From positions 248,001 through 312,000 of the forward strand of contig JAWSVM010000001.1 of assembly GCA_033851915.1 (NCBI GenBank): a DNA stretch of 64,000 bases, written 5' to 3'. The notes under the pieces were generated by a model. The model was not told where the DNA came from, did not search any database, and saw only the letters and a program-made list of their open reading frames with translations. The stretch is from UBA1672 sp033851915. Its GTDB lineage: Bacteria > Pseudomonadota > Alphaproteobacteria > Micavibrionales > Micavibrionaceae. Shown one piece after another: positions 1 through 7,700 of this stretch (positions are counted from its first letter, which is position 1; each line of letters starts with the position of its first letter). Position numbers and translations under genes: made by a program.

Positions 1-1
1 T

Positions 2-658
2 GTAGCTGCTACTCGGTTCATGTACGCGGTAGCTCGTAGAGTTAACCACCAGATCCAAAGGAACCTCCCAGGGGAAACTCCAGAATTCATGTCGAAGACC
101 TGGGGTAAGCTTGCGATGCAGTTCAAGACATTCGGTATCGCAGCATACGGGAAAAAAACCTTAAATGCAGTAGCAAGGCGTGATGTAGAATCTGCAGTTG
201 CTATTGGGTATACAACAACAGCCGCAGCAATGATTTATGCTGCACGTATGTATGTTATGGCGCAAACTCGCGATGATCCTAAAGGGTTCTTGCGGGAACG
301 TTTATCTCAGAAGAACATTGTCAAAGCTGCAATACAACGCTCAGGGTTCGCCTCGGTTCTTCCAACTATGATTGATAATGGTTTATCACTCTTCCAACAA
401 GACCGTGTCTTTAACGATTACGCAAGGACATCAGGTCTAAACGTGGGCGGTATTGAATCTATTCCCGCAGCACAAACAGGCCTTAACCTCGCCAAAACAG
501 CAGGTGCTGGTTTCAACGCTGCAGTTAAAGGTGACAACATTGAAGAGAAAGATGTACGTGCTGCTGTAGATCTCCTTCCGCTTCGCCGATTGCCCGGCAT
601 CAACTACGCACTCGAAACAATAATCAACGCGTTCCCGCAGAGGGGGCGTGAAAAATAA
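2..658 (+). CDS. T7 gp16-like internal virion protein, C-terminal end (5' truncated)
   Basis: The frame is open to the window edge, so only the last ~218 residues are present. The segment with QFKTFGIAAYGKKTLNAV, a hydrophobic stretch (AVAIGYTTTAAAMIYAARMY) and LSQKNIVKAAIQRSGFASVL resembles the C-terminus of T7 gp16, including its MFQFKSF and MIAHAALSRSSQLGAPLAMV stretches. gp16 is a large core protein ejected into the cell, where it helps form the DNA translocation channel across the envelope. Its place directly before the tail fibre is the T7 order. The N-terminal transglycosylase part cannot be checked here. Confidence 0.8.
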   Translation, partial: VAATRFMYAVARRVNHQIQRNLPGETPEFMSKTWGKLAMQFKTFGIAAYGKKTLNAVARRDVESAVAIGYTTTAAAMIYAARMYVMAQTRDDPKGFLRERLSQKNIVKAAIQRSGFASVLPTMIDNGLSLFQQDRVFNDYARTSGLNVGGIESIPAAQTGLNLAKTAGAGFNAAVKGDNIEEKDVRAAVDLLPLRRLPGINYALETIINAFPQRGREK

Positions 659-670
659 TAAGGAATTAAT

Positions 671-1783
671 ATGGCTGATAGTTATGTTCTATACACTGCA
701 AGCGGTTCTACAGATACCTACAACATCACGTTTGGGTATTTAGCCCCTGAGAATGTGGAAGTGCTTCTAGACGGGGTCAGTACTCCGTTTACATTCCCCT
801 CTCTGTCTCAAATACAAATCACAAGTGGAAACCCATCTCTAGGGGCTATTGTAAATATCAAACGCATAACCCCTAGAGATGCACGGGAGATCGTTTGGCA
901 GAATGCTGCAAATTTAACAGCGGATGATTTAAATACTGCGGATCTCCAAGTACTTTACATCATGCAGGAAGCTTTTGATGGGGGGGATGATACTCTTAAA
1001 ATCGGTGCGGAAGGTGTGTTTGATGCAGAAAGTAAGCGTATTCAAAATATTGCAGAGCCAATAGATGATGCTGACGCGGTCACTAAAGGGTACTTAGGGT
1101 CTTTCCCTGGGAGTAACTTAGCAGAAGCTGTGGCAGCGAAAGATGCTGCAGAAGATGCGCAGGAGGCTGCTGAGCTGGCAGAAACTAATGCCACGGCTGT
1201 ATTGTCCTCGGCTATGTTGAAGAGTAACAACCTTAACGATGTTGTGGATAAGCCTGATGCCCGTACTAATCTTAATGTATATTCTAAGGGTGAAGTTTAC
1301 TCCAAAAGCGAGGTGTACACCAAATCCGAAGTAGATCTTAAACGTATTGTAGGCGAAGTTGTAACAGTACTCGCCTTAACCGCACCTGCAGGCACATTGG
1401 AGCTGGATGGTGCGATGCTTCCCCGAGCATCTTTCGTTGATCTTTACGCACACTTAACCACTGCTGGGTTGATCGTGTCTGAAGGAGGTAAAGACGTATG
1501 GGAATTTGGTGATGGAGATGGTTCAACAACGTTCTCACTAGGTAACTTTAGTACCCTATTCCCACGTTACTGGGACAGTGGCTCTGGCAGATCATTAGGT
1601 AGCTTTGAAGATGATGCTCTCAAATCTCATAATCACAGCCTGAATGTCTACAATTCATCGGGTGGTGAAGCTAAGGCTGGTTCAGGAGTGAGCGGGTATG
1701 AAGGCTTGGCAAGTACGGGATACTTCGGGGACACAGAAACTAGACCTAAAAATATCGCCTTACTCGCGTGTATTATCTACTAG
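671..1783 (+). CDS. T7-type tail fibre with tail-collar C-terminus
   Basis: 370 residues. Residues 1-110 resemble the T7 gp17 N-terminal attachment domain (start MADSYVLYTASGSTDTYNIT, then an NLTADDLNTADLQVLYI-like stretch). Residues ~145-180 are alanine/glutamate-rich and probably coiled coil, followed by short repeats of YxKxEV (about 204-222). Residues ~230-310 look like a phage tail-collar domain (PAGTLELDG, FPRYWDSGSGRSLGSFEDD), and the protein ends RPKNIALLACIIY, a typical fibre tip. Inferred role: host recognition. The chimaeric layout, a T7 base with a collar-type tip, suggests domain swapping. The start follows an AAGGAAT ribosome-binding site. Confidence 0.88.
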   Translation: MADSYVLYTASGSTDTYNITFGYLAPENVEVLLDGVSTPFTFPSLSQIQITSGNPSLGAIVNIKRITPRDAREIVWQNAANLTADDLNTADLQVLYIMQEAFDGGDDTLKIGAEGVFDAESKRIQNIAEPIDDADAVTKGYLGSFPGSNLAEAVAAKDAAEDAQEAAELAETNATAVLSSAMLKSNNLNDVVDKPDARTNLNVYSKGEVYSKSEVYTKSEVDLKRIVGEVVTVLALTAPAGTLELDGAMLPRASFVDLYAHLTTAGLIVSEGGKDVWEFGDGDGSTTFSLGNFSTLFPRYWDSGSGRSLGSFEDDALKSHNHSLNVYNSSGGEAKAGSGVSGYEGLASTGYFGDTETRPKNIALLACIIY

Positions 1784-1794
1784 AGAGGACGCAG

Positions 1795-1998
1795 ATGAGC
1801 AAACAAAATTTAGAACAAGGGGCTTTAGGCACCATAGGAATCTTAGGGATTACCTTGCCTACCCTAGAAAACACCGCAGAATTCTTCGTAGGTATCACAC
1901 CGATAGCTTCATTCTTCCTCATCCTCGTACCGACAGGTATCTGGGCGTGGTTTAGAGCGATTAACTACGTAACCAACTTCTTCTCCAAAAGGAAATAA
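1795..1998 (+). CDS. Small membrane protein, probable holin
   Basis: 67 residues from the ATG at 1795, preceded by AGAGGACGCAG; a longer reading into the fibre stop is unlikely. It has one strong hydrophobic segment (about residues 28-50), a weaker one before it (9-22), and a basic tail ending SKRK. T7 gp17.5, the class II holin, is also 67 residues and also follows the tail fibre directly. Size, membrane character, position and the lysozyme two bases downstream all point to a holin that would depolarise or perforate the inner membrane. There is no clear sequence identity to gp17.5, so the call rests on context. Confidence 0.65.
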   Translation: MSKQNLEQGALGTIGILGITLPTLENTAEFFVGITPIASFFLILVPTGIWAWFRAINYVTNFFSKRK

Positions 1999-1999
1999 T

Positions 2000-2485
2000 A
2001 TGTACGCAAAGATATTTAAAGCAACTACCGTAATTTCTGCGGTGGCAGTACTTGCCATGGGTACTCTTATAAAACCCTGGGAAGGCGTTAGGTACACACC
2101 CTACCGAGATATCGGAGGGATTCTTACCGTATGCTACGGACACACAGGTAACGATATAAACCCCTCGAAAACATACACATACACTGAGTGTGAACGGTTG
2201 CTTTTTAAGGACACCTTGGCTCACGAAAGAGAGATGGATAAATACATCCGAGTACCTTTACCCACGGAAACCAAAGCTGCATTCCTATCGTTCACTTACA
2301 ATGTAGGTGTATCTAACTTTAAGAATTCCACTCTGTTACGAAAAGCAAATTCAGGCGATCTCACAGGAGCTTGTAATGAACTCAGCAGGTGGGTCTACGT
2401 GAAACGTGTGCGAATTAAAGGTCTAGAGAACCGCAGAATATCCGAGAGATCCTTATGTCTCCGAGGGTTACAGGGGGTTATATGA
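2000..2485 (+). CDS. SAR-type endolysin, T4-like lysozyme (GH24)
   Basis: 161 residues. The putative catalytic triad is E28, D37 and T43; the spacing is the same as E11/D20/T26 of T4 lysozyme. The N-terminus (about 6-24) is a weakly hydrophobic Ala/Val/Ile/Gly-rich segment with no cleavage motif, as in signal-anchor-release endolysins such as phage 21 R and P1 Lyz. C45 sits by the active site and might take part in the redox activation known for some SAR lysozymes. The C-terminus carries ENRRISERSLCL, typical of this family. It degrades peptidoglycan once released from the membrane. A ribosome-binding site AAAGGAAATAAT precedes the start. Confidence 0.93.
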   Translation: MYAKIFKATTVISAVAVLAMGTLIKPWEGVRYTPYRDIGGILTVCYGHTGNDINPSKTYTYTECERLLFKDTLAHEREMDKYIRVPLPTETKAAFLSFTYNVGVSNFKNSTLLRKANSGDLTGACNELSRWVYVKRVRIKGLENRRISERSLCLRGLQGVI

Positions 2486-2760
2486 TTTTAAGATATCTCC
2501 CACAAATTCTAATACTAGCTGGTTGTATATCCCTTATGGGGTACGTGTTTTGGCTTGGTACAAGTACAGCAAAAACCAAAGCGGAAGCGCAGCAATTACA
2601 GGCGATAGTCGAAAGTGTAGAACGATATGAAGAAATCAAACATGAAGTTATTCAACTTTCTCCTGCTGATCTCCGCAAGCGTTACTGTGAGTGGGTGCGC
2701 GACAGTAAAGCCCTATGTATGCAAGCCAATATACCCCTCACATCTGGACAGGATAACTGA
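2482..2760 (+). CDS. Rz-like inner-membrane spanin
   Basis: 92 residues from the ATG at 2482, which overlaps the lysozyme stop as ATGA. A single N-terminal membrane segment (about 6-27) is followed by an Ala/Lys/Glu/Gln-rich helical region likely to form a coiled coil, and a short C-terminal part with RKRYCEWVRDSKALC. This is the layout of i-spanins, which join with an outer-membrane lipoprotein to fuse the two membranes in the last step of lysis. A second lipoprotein frame starts inside this gene, the classic nested Rz/Rz1 design. A longer start at 2455 would lie inside the lysozyme gene and is less likely. Confidence 0.85.
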   Translation: MILRYLPQILILAGCISLMGYVFWLGTSTAKTKAEAQQLQAIVESVERYEEIKHEVIQLSPADLRKRYCEWVRDSKALCMQANIPLTSGQDN

Positions 2761-2812
2761 GGGAACCATGGAACAAATCGTGACACATAACGAAAGTATA
2801 ACAAATGGATAG
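2627..2812 (+). CDS. Rz1-like outer-membrane spanin lipoprotein, overlapping Rz
   Basis: 61 residues in a different frame from Rz, starting inside it and running past its stop. It has a basic start, a hydrophobic signal segment and a lipobox VSGC with the lipidated Cys at residue 24. A start at 2642 would also work and gives Cys19. The mature part is short (about 38 residues), as expected of an o-spanin. It would be anchored in the outer membrane and pair with the Rz protein during lysis. The mature part is not proline-rich as in lambda Rz1, so assignment rests on the lipobox, the size and the overlapping arrangement. Confidence 0.82.
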   Translation: MKKSNMKLFNFLLLISASVTVSGCATVKPYVCKPIYPSHLDRITEGTMEQIVTHNESITNG

Positions 2813-3032
2813 CTCCAAACTAGAAACACTCTTTGACCTGCTTTGTGATGACTTCACGAAGCTGCTTAGTCAAGAAGACCCGATGACCGCTGCAGACCGC
2901 AAGTTACTCCTAGAATTCCTAGAGAACAACCAAGTGAATTGTGTCGGTATGAACAGTAAAAAAGTCTCAAACATTGTGGAGAAACTCCCGTTTGATGATG
3001 AAGGCCACGCCTTAACAATAATCAACCAATAA
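2805..3032 (+). CDS. Small phage protein, possible small terminase (gp18-like)
   Basis: 75 residues, acidic and mostly helical by composition; its start overlaps the end of Rz1. In T7 the small terminase gene 18 lies between the holin and Rz and is 89 residues. This protein has the right size and neighbourhood and a possible helical core (DRKLLLEFLENNQ, then a VSNIVEKLPF stretch). No diagnostic motif is visible, so the function is inferred from position. If correct it would recognise phage DNA for packaging together with the large terminase at 4821. Confidence 0.5.
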   Translation: MDSSKLETLFDLLCDDFTKLLSQEDPMTAADRKLLLEFLENNQVNCVGMNSKKVSNIVEKLPFDDEGHALTIINQ

Positions 3033-3041
3033 GGATTAAAT

Positions 3042-3287
3042 ATGCCTAATAAACTAGAAAAACTAGCGCATCCAGAGAATGCGGCGGTAGTAACCCCGCA
3101 CGACACAAACAACCTAGCGAACGCGGGGGTACTTTACGTAGGCACGGGGGGTCATGTCGCTGTGACAACAGCAGGTGGTAATGACGTTATTTTCACAAAT
3201 GTAGGTGATGGAGGCTTCCTCCCTGTATTCGTTTCTAAGGTACGTACCACAGGTACTACTGCAGCCAACATCCTAGTGTTGTACTAG
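3042..3287 (+). CDS. Spike base protein, RCAP_rcc01079-like
   Basis: 81 residues. Features shared with the spike base protein of the Rhodobacter capsulatus gene transfer agent include VVTPHDTNNLANAGVLYVG, a VAVTTAGGNDV-like strand, and the end RTTGTTAANILVLY. In gene transfer agents this small beta protein anchors the head or tail spike. Here the next gene is a tailspike-like protein, so a base-plus-spike pair is plausible. It is unusual within a T7-like late region and suggests module exchange with alphaproteobacterial gene-transfer-agent-like phages. Confidence 0.8.
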   Translation: MPNKLEKLAHPENAAVVTPHDTNNLANAGVLYVGTGGHVAVTTAGGNDVIFTNVGDGGFLPVFVSKVRTTGTTAANILVLY

Positions 3288-3301
3288 AGTAAGAGGTTAA
3301 T

Positions 3302-4801
3302 ATGAGTGTACTTTTTTTAGCATTAGGTAGTAGCTTCCTTTCCCCCGTACTAGCGTCACGGAACCCACCCTCAGCCGTGATGCTATCCGCACATCTATTC
3401 CTACCCATTGGTAATAGCCACAAAATAGGACGAGACGAGGCACTTGGTGGTGATGTTTTCCCCGCGAATGTTTGGCAATGGACACAGGGTAATACATTAG
3501 GGCAACCAAGTGCAGCGATGCTCGATCATATTGACGATGTTGCAACTGACTTTTCTCCTGAGCTTAGTTTTTCCCAAGACTACGCAGCAGCAAATCCCGC
3601 TGTAGATCGTATAGTATTTGTTCCTTCTGCCGATGGTGGTACGGGCATGGTGACAGGAGATTGGTCTTTCCAAGTGGCAGATCATCCTAACCTGTTGACC
3701 AGCGCGGTTGCGAGATATAATGCAGCATACGCGCAGTTGGTTAGTGATGGCTTTGCTGTGACAACGGCTGGCGTATTTTATCATAACGGCAACCCTGATT
3801 ACGATAATTCCACCTATGACGATCATCGAGAAGACATTGATGGTTTGATTACATACTTACGCGCAAATCTTATAGGCGGCTCATCTATTCCTATTGTTAT
3901 TGGTGGGGGTATGAACAACACGCAGTTTAGTGGAAGAACAACAAATGATGCATTATTCCAAGCTAATTTGCTGGGCGTTGAGTACAGGAATGTCGGCGTG
4001 GCGTCTTATGACACTATCAACCCTCGCTATGGCTACAGTGCGGGGCTTCCAATCGGGCAATCGGATAGCATTCACGCAGACAGAGCGGGGGACATAACAA
4101 AAGGGCATTTGATCTACAATGCTTTGCTGCGCGCATCTGTGAATACTGCACCTAATGATCCGTTTGAAAGCCTATCAAGCTGGGCAGGTGCAGGTTGGGA
4201 TGCTTTCATAGATTTCCGTTCTGGTACTGGTAGAGACATGACGGGCAATGGAAACCACCTGACCCGTGAAGGTGTCCCGCTTATTCGTTTTGAAAACACC
4301 ACTGAACAACTTGTTTTTGATAGACCAGGCGGAACAGAAAGATATTACCGCGCAGGATCAGCATTAGGGGCAAGCTATACAAAATCCGTGTTTGTAAAAT
4401 TTGATACGCTGGATACACAAGGATTAATGCAGGATAGTGATAATGGTACACGTTTCTTTTTAACAAGCTCAGGGAATCAATTCCGTGCATATCATACAAG
4501 TTCGTCTGACCGCGTTGATTTCCCACGAGGTGATTTAACGACAGGCCAATATTACCTGATAACAGTAACCTATGATGCACCAACAACAACAATGAAACTC
4601 TATCTGGATGGAGTATTGAAAGATACTAACACCAGCGTTGGTGCGCATAGCCTATCAGGTGGCGAGTATGTCGCCGCGCAGAACGGATCAGGTGCTGCTC
4701 AGATGGAAGCTGACATGGTTATTGCTGGTTACAGATCGACAGTCATGACGCTTACTGAAATCCAAGACCTGAATATAGCAGCACAGAGTTTGATTACTTA
4801 A
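3302..4801 (+). CDS. Tailspike with sialate O-acetylesterase-like (SGNH) domain and LamG-like C-terminus
   Basis: 499 residues. Residues ~30-275 look like a SASA/SGNH esterase: the PIGNSHKIG block with candidate nucleophile S39, a glycine block SADGGTG (109-115), a GGGMNNTQF block (about 201-209), and DSIHAD (255-260) giving the Asp-x-x-His pair D255/H258. Residues ~290-499 are beta-rich and resemble a concanavalin/LamG fold (FKFDTLDTQGLM-like strands, LYLDGVLKDT). Inferred role: the spike binds surface polysaccharide and removes O-acetyl groups from it during adsorption. The normal GQSN motif is changed to GNSH, so activity is not certain. Confidence 0.75.
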   Translation: MSVLFLALGSSFLSPVLASRNPPSAVMLSAHLFLPIGNSHKIGRDEALGGDVFPANVWQWTQGNTLGQPSAAMLDHIDDVATDFSPELSFSQDYAAANPAVDRIVFVPSADGGTGMVTGDWSFQVADHPNLLTSAVARYNAAYAQLVSDGFAVTTAGVFYHNGNPDYDNSTYDDHREDIDGLITYLRANLIGGSSIPIVIGGGMNNTQFSGRTTNDALFQANLLGVEYRNVGVASYDTINPRYGYSAGLPIGQSDSIHADRAGDITKGHLIYNALLRASVNTAPNDPFESLSSWAGAGWDAFIDFRSGTGRDMTGNGNHLTREGVPLIRFENTTEQLVFDRPGGTERYYRAGSALGASYTKSVFVKFDTLDTQGLMQDSDNGTRFFLTSSGNQFRAYHTSSSDRVDFPRGDLTTGQYYLITVTYDAPTTTMKLYLDGVLKDTNTSVGAHSLSGGEYVAAQNGSGAAQMEADMVIAGYRSTVMTLTEIQDLNIAAQSLIT

Positions 4802-4820
4802 TTACTAAAGGATTTACCTG

Positions 4821-6476
4821 ATGAACTCAGAGATTAAATCCTTCAAGAACTTCCTATGGATCGTTTGGAATCATTTAAACCTCCCAGACCCCACTCCAAT
4901 CCAATATGACATTGCCGATTACCTACAATACGGCCCACGTAGAAAAACTATATGTGCCTTCAGGGGTATCGGTAAGTCATGGATAACGAGTGCTTATGTG
5001 GTCTGGCGGTTATACAATGACCCCACACTGAATATGATGGTCGTCTCAGCCTCGAAAGATCGCTCGGATGCCTTTACAACCTTTACTAAACGGTTGATTC
5101 ACGAGATCCCCATATTACACCACATGATCCCTCAGGGTGATGATAGAGATTCTATGATCGCCTTTGACATCGGCGGTGCTCCAGCTTCCCATGCTCCTTC
5201 AGTTAAATCTGTGGGTGTCATGGGGCAAATGGCTGGTTCACGCGCAGATGAGATCATCGCGGACGATGTGGAAGTACCAAATAATTCAGACACTGTCACG
5301 ATGCGTTTAAAGCTCGCTGAGAGGGTTAAAGAATTTGATGCTATATTGAAGCCTGGAGGAAAAATAACGTACTTAGGGACTCCCCAGTGCGAAGACAGCC
5401 TATATAACTTATTGATCCCTCGCGGATACGATAAAAGGATATGGCCTGCAGAAGTGCCGAACGACGAATATATGGAAGAGTATAGCTCTACATTAAGCCC
5501 GTTTGTTGCTGAATACATAAACGATAACAACCTATCAGTTGGTGATCCCTTAGAACCCACGAGATTCCACAAGATGGAACTTGAGGAACGTAGGGCTTCC
5601 TATGGTAACTCAGGGTATGCCCTGCAGTTTATGCTTGATACAAGCCTGTCGGATGCTAACAGATACCCCCTGAAACTTTCAGACCTCGTAGTGATGGACG
5701 TAGACAGCTTTAAGGCTCCCACAACTATCACATGGACTAACGACCCACACAGGACTGTGCAAGACCTCCCCAGCGTTGGGATGGGTAAAGACAAGTATTA
5801 TTATCCAGCAGCTACCAGTGACGCTTATATCCCCTACGATGGCGCAGTGATGGCTATAGATCCCTCTGGTAGAGGATCTGATAAGACAGCCTGGTGTGTC
5901 CTCAAGCAACTCGGGGGTAACTTATGGCTTACCGCTCAAGGGCAACTCGAAGGTGGCTACGAAGACGAGAACTTACTGTATATGGCTCGTATGGCTAAAG
6001 AACAGAATGTTAACGAGATAATCATTGAGAGTAACTTTGGTGACGGTATGTTCACTGAACTATTTAAGAAGATACTTAACAACGTCTACCCGTGTACTGT
6101 GGAGGAAGTAAGGCACCACACACAGAAGGAACAACGTATCATCGATACGCTTGAACCTATGATGAACCAACACAGATTGATTATCGATAAGAAGATCATC
6201 AGTAATGATTATAAAGAGTACTCTACTTCGAGAACTCATCATTACCGTATGATGTACCAGATGACCCGTATGACTAGAGATCGTGGGGCTGTCCTAAAGG
6301 ATGACGCTATAGATTGTCTGGCAATCGGTGTGAACTATTGGATCGAACAAGTGTCTCTCGACCAAACGCAAAGAGAGACCCAAAGACACGAAGAGTTACT
6401 CGATAAATTACATGAAGATTTCATGGTTGGACACCAATTGGCTGTAGCCAAGTCTGATAGCTGGATACGGCACTAG
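4821..6476 (+). CDS. Large terminase subunit, T7 gp19-like
   Basis: 551 residues against 586 for T7 gp19. The ATPase half carries a Walker A-like RGIGKS (48-53), a Walker B-like IIADDVE (145-151) and a coupling motif TYLGTPQ (183-189). The nuclease half has the first acidic ligand D347 in MAIDPSGRGSDK and a later DDAIDCLAIG stretch with further acidic residues. It packages concatemeric DNA into the procapsid and cuts it at the terminal repeats. It is the last late gene. The repeat-rich segment after its stop is where T7-like virion genomes end. Confidence 0.93.
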   Translation: MNSEIKSFKNFLWIVWNHLNLPDPTPIQYDIADYLQYGPRRKTICAFRGIGKSWITSAYVVWRLYNDPTLNMMVVSASKDRSDAFTTFTKRLIHEIPILHHMIPQGDDRDSMIAFDIGGAPASHAPSVKSVGVMGQMAGSRADEIIADDVEVPNNSDTVTMRLKLAERVKEFDAILKPGGKITYLGTPQCEDSLYNLLIPRGYDKRIWPAEVPNDEYMEEYSSTLSPFVAEYINDNNLSVGDPLEPTRFHKMELEERRASYGNSGYALQFMLDTSLSDANRYPLKLSDLVVMDVDSFKAPTTITWTNDPHRTVQDLPSVGMGKDKYYYPAATSDAYIPYDGAVMAIDPSGRGSDKTAWCVLKQLGGNLWLTAQGQLEGGYEDENLLYMARMAKEQNVNEIIIESNFGDGMFTELFKKILNNVYPCTVEEVRHHTQKEQRIIDTLEPMMNQHRLIIDKKIISNDYKEYSTSRTHHYRMMYQMTRMTRDRGAVLKDDAIDCLAIGVNYWIEQVSLDQTQRETQRHEELLDKLHEDFMVGHQLAVAKSDSWIRH

Positions 6477-6658
6477 GAATCTTGAACCTGCTGTAGTAGG
6501 AACAGGGGGATTTATATCTATAGGATATACTTAAAGATAACTTAAGGTATACTTAAGGACTCCTAAGGTTATCTTAAAGATACTTAGCGCAATCTCTAAG
6601 TTCTTAGAGGCTCTACAGAGCCGATACTATTAATAAAATAATATATATATAAGTATTA
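6477..6658 (+). repeat. Post-terminase repeat region, likely virion genome end
   Basis: About 180 bases without a gene. They hold several variants of ACTTAAGGATA (6529-6590) and an imperfect hairpin with arms AAGATAACTTAAGG (6534-6547) and CCTAAGGTTATCTT (6562-6575), which pair at 12 of 14 positions around a 14-base loop. The tail (6630-6660) is a pure A/T run. T7 has short CCTAAAG-type repeats flanking its terminal redundancy at this place. The stretch could instead act as a late transcription terminator. The function is inferred. Confidence 0.55.
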
Positions 6659-6946
6659 TTACTCAGGATCTCCTACACGACCATACGAGGATAACTGGGA
6701 GTCTTTAAAACAAGCATAGTATCTGTCTGAGTAGTCTCCCGGTCTTCTATTCCAGAAGTCCCTCCACTTACTGTACATCAGACACTTCCCTTTAGCCTTA
6801 GATGCCGAAGTGCTGTCTGGTGTACCCATAAGGTTAACCACTTGTTGCTTAGACATACCAAGAGATAACTCATTGGTCTGCGAGCGAGGTGCTGTAACAC
6901 ATCCTGTTAGGGATAGTACTACTAGAAGTATCTTTAAGTTTCTCAT
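6659..6946 (-). CDS. Phage-encoded small lipoprotein, SmpA/OmlA-like
   Basis: 95 residues from the ATG at 6946; a longer upstream reading lacks support. A signal segment ends in the lipobox LTGC (Cys16). The mature part has LSLGMSKQQVVNLMGTPD, which matches the start of BamE/SmpA-type folds, followed by a KCLMYSKW strand and two further cysteines. It is the only minus-strand gene between the late genes and the repressor, so it is transcribed against the rest and could be a lysogeny-expressed (moron) gene that changes the cell envelope, for example in superinfection exclusion. That role is a guess. Confidence 0.7.
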   Translation of the reverse strand: MRNLKILLVVLSLTGCVTAPRSQTNELSLGMSKQQVVNLMGTPDSTSASKAKGKCLMYSKWRDFWNRRPGDYSDRYYACFKDSQLSSYGRVGDPE

Positions 6947-6970
6947 GGACACACTATAACGGAGGTTATT

Positions 6971-7102
6971 ATGATTGTATATAATGAAAAGTATGATGCC
7001 TACTATGACGTAGAGATCCAAGAGTGGACTGAAGATGTCTGCGGGGATGAACGTTGTGATTACTGTCCGGGTAGACCTGACGTGTGTCTTAGAGTGTCTT
7101 AG
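6971..7102 (+). CDS. 43-residue Cys-rich protein with possible zinc knuckle
   Basis: A short frame starting at ATG 6971 after a strong GGAGG at 6961. The product ends with four cysteines in CGDERCDYCPGRPDVC, a spacing that could hold one zinc ion. The first half is acidic and tyrosine-rich. It lies divergently from the lipoprotein at the left end of the early region, where T7-like phages carry small host-takeover genes. It is not recognised beyond that. Confidence 0.5.
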   Translation: MIVYNEKYDAYYDVEIQEWTEDVCGDERCDYCPGRPDVCLRVS

Positions 7103-7142
7103 GGATTTCTAAGGTGATTTTGGGGCAAAAATGTGAGTGACT

Positions 7143-7162
7143 ATTGATACTATAGAGTGTCG
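7143..7162 (+). promoter_or_regulatory. Promoter-like repeat, copy A
   Basis: The site reads ATTGATACTATAGAGTGTCG and aligns without gaps to the copies at 7624, 7655 and 9865 (core TGATAyAGTAGAG, here TGATACTATAGAG). Its ACTATAGAG is also close to the ACTATAGGG core of T7 RNA polymerase promoters. It lies in non-coding DNA on the coding strand. Proposed as a site for a phage RNA polymerase; the polymerase gene is not in the window. Confidence 0.4.
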
Positions 7163-7305
7163 CGATAACCCCCCTTGGGGGTCGCCGTGTTCCCTTAGTT
7201 TCATTAGGCTTTCTTGGTGTATTAATGTCTATGGATCGTAGTCGCAACCTTCCCAAGGTTAACACTATGTAACCACATCAACCACTTACCTATCCATGCA
7301 CGTAT

Positions 7306-7363
7306 AAAAGCACAGGATTACACCTAGATATCTATGTCTAAGTGTGGTCGTGTGCTTTTTTTT
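7306..7363 (+). terminator. Rho-independent terminator in the early leader
   Basis: A long, slightly interrupted stem pairs AAAAGCACA (from 7307) and the TTACACCTAGA that follows with TCTAAGTGTGG and TGTGCTTTT, then a run of eight T. It would stop rightward transcription entering from the late genes or from the upstream promoter copy, isolating the early genes behind the 7701 promoter. Confidence 0.8.
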
Positions 7364-7623
7364 CGTCTTTACGTCATAATATTTATTTTTGGTCATTAAC
7401 ACCCTGCGCATCCTAGAGACATCTTAAGGACATCCCTGCGACACCGTAAGCACACCTACTGTATCCCTCCCTCATATCTTCCCATCTCCCTTAAATATCC
7501 TAAACACACCCAACGACACTCCAAAACCATCGAATAACACTACACACAGACTCGCTGAGTCCACTCCACGTATCTTTTGGTATAATCACACACAGAACCC
7601 CTAGAAGCTCTCCACGGCTCTAC

Positions 7624-7643
7624 AGTGGCAAAGTAGAGTGTTT
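7624..7643 (+). promoter_or_regulatory. Promoter-like repeat, copy B
   Basis: AGTGGCAAAGTAGAGTGTTT shares AGTG and AGTAGAG at the same spacing as copies C and D. It lies 31 bases upstream of copy C, in non-coding DNA. Its first half departs from the consensus at three positions, so it is the weaker of the pair. Confidence 0.35.
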
Positions 7644-7654
7644 TGGGCTATTCT

Positions 7655-7674
7655 AATGATATAGTAGAGATAAT
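7655..7674 (+). promoter_or_regulatory. Promoter-like repeat, copy C
   Basis: AATGATATAGTAGAGATAAT is nearly the same as copy D at 9865 (17 of 20 positions). Both are in non-coding DNA on the coding strand, upstream of groups of early genes. About 20 bases downstream a second shared element, ACTACTAGTG (7680-7689), also appears just before copy D (9859-9868). Confidence 0.5.
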
Positions 7675-7700
7675 AATTGTACTACTAGTGTATTTAATGC

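Noticed and set aside
1338..1538. 66-residue minus-strand frame within the tail fibre
   Set aside because: Arg/Leu/Gln-rich shadow with no start signal.
5132..5572. 146-residue open frame on the minus strand inside the large terminase
   Set aside because: It lies fully inside a certain gene, has no ribosome-binding site and no protein-like pattern; a frame shadow.
7168..7182. GC hairpin ACCCCC/GGGGGT as an intrinsic terminator
   Set aside because: No T run follows the stem, so termination is doubtful; recorded only within the leader description.
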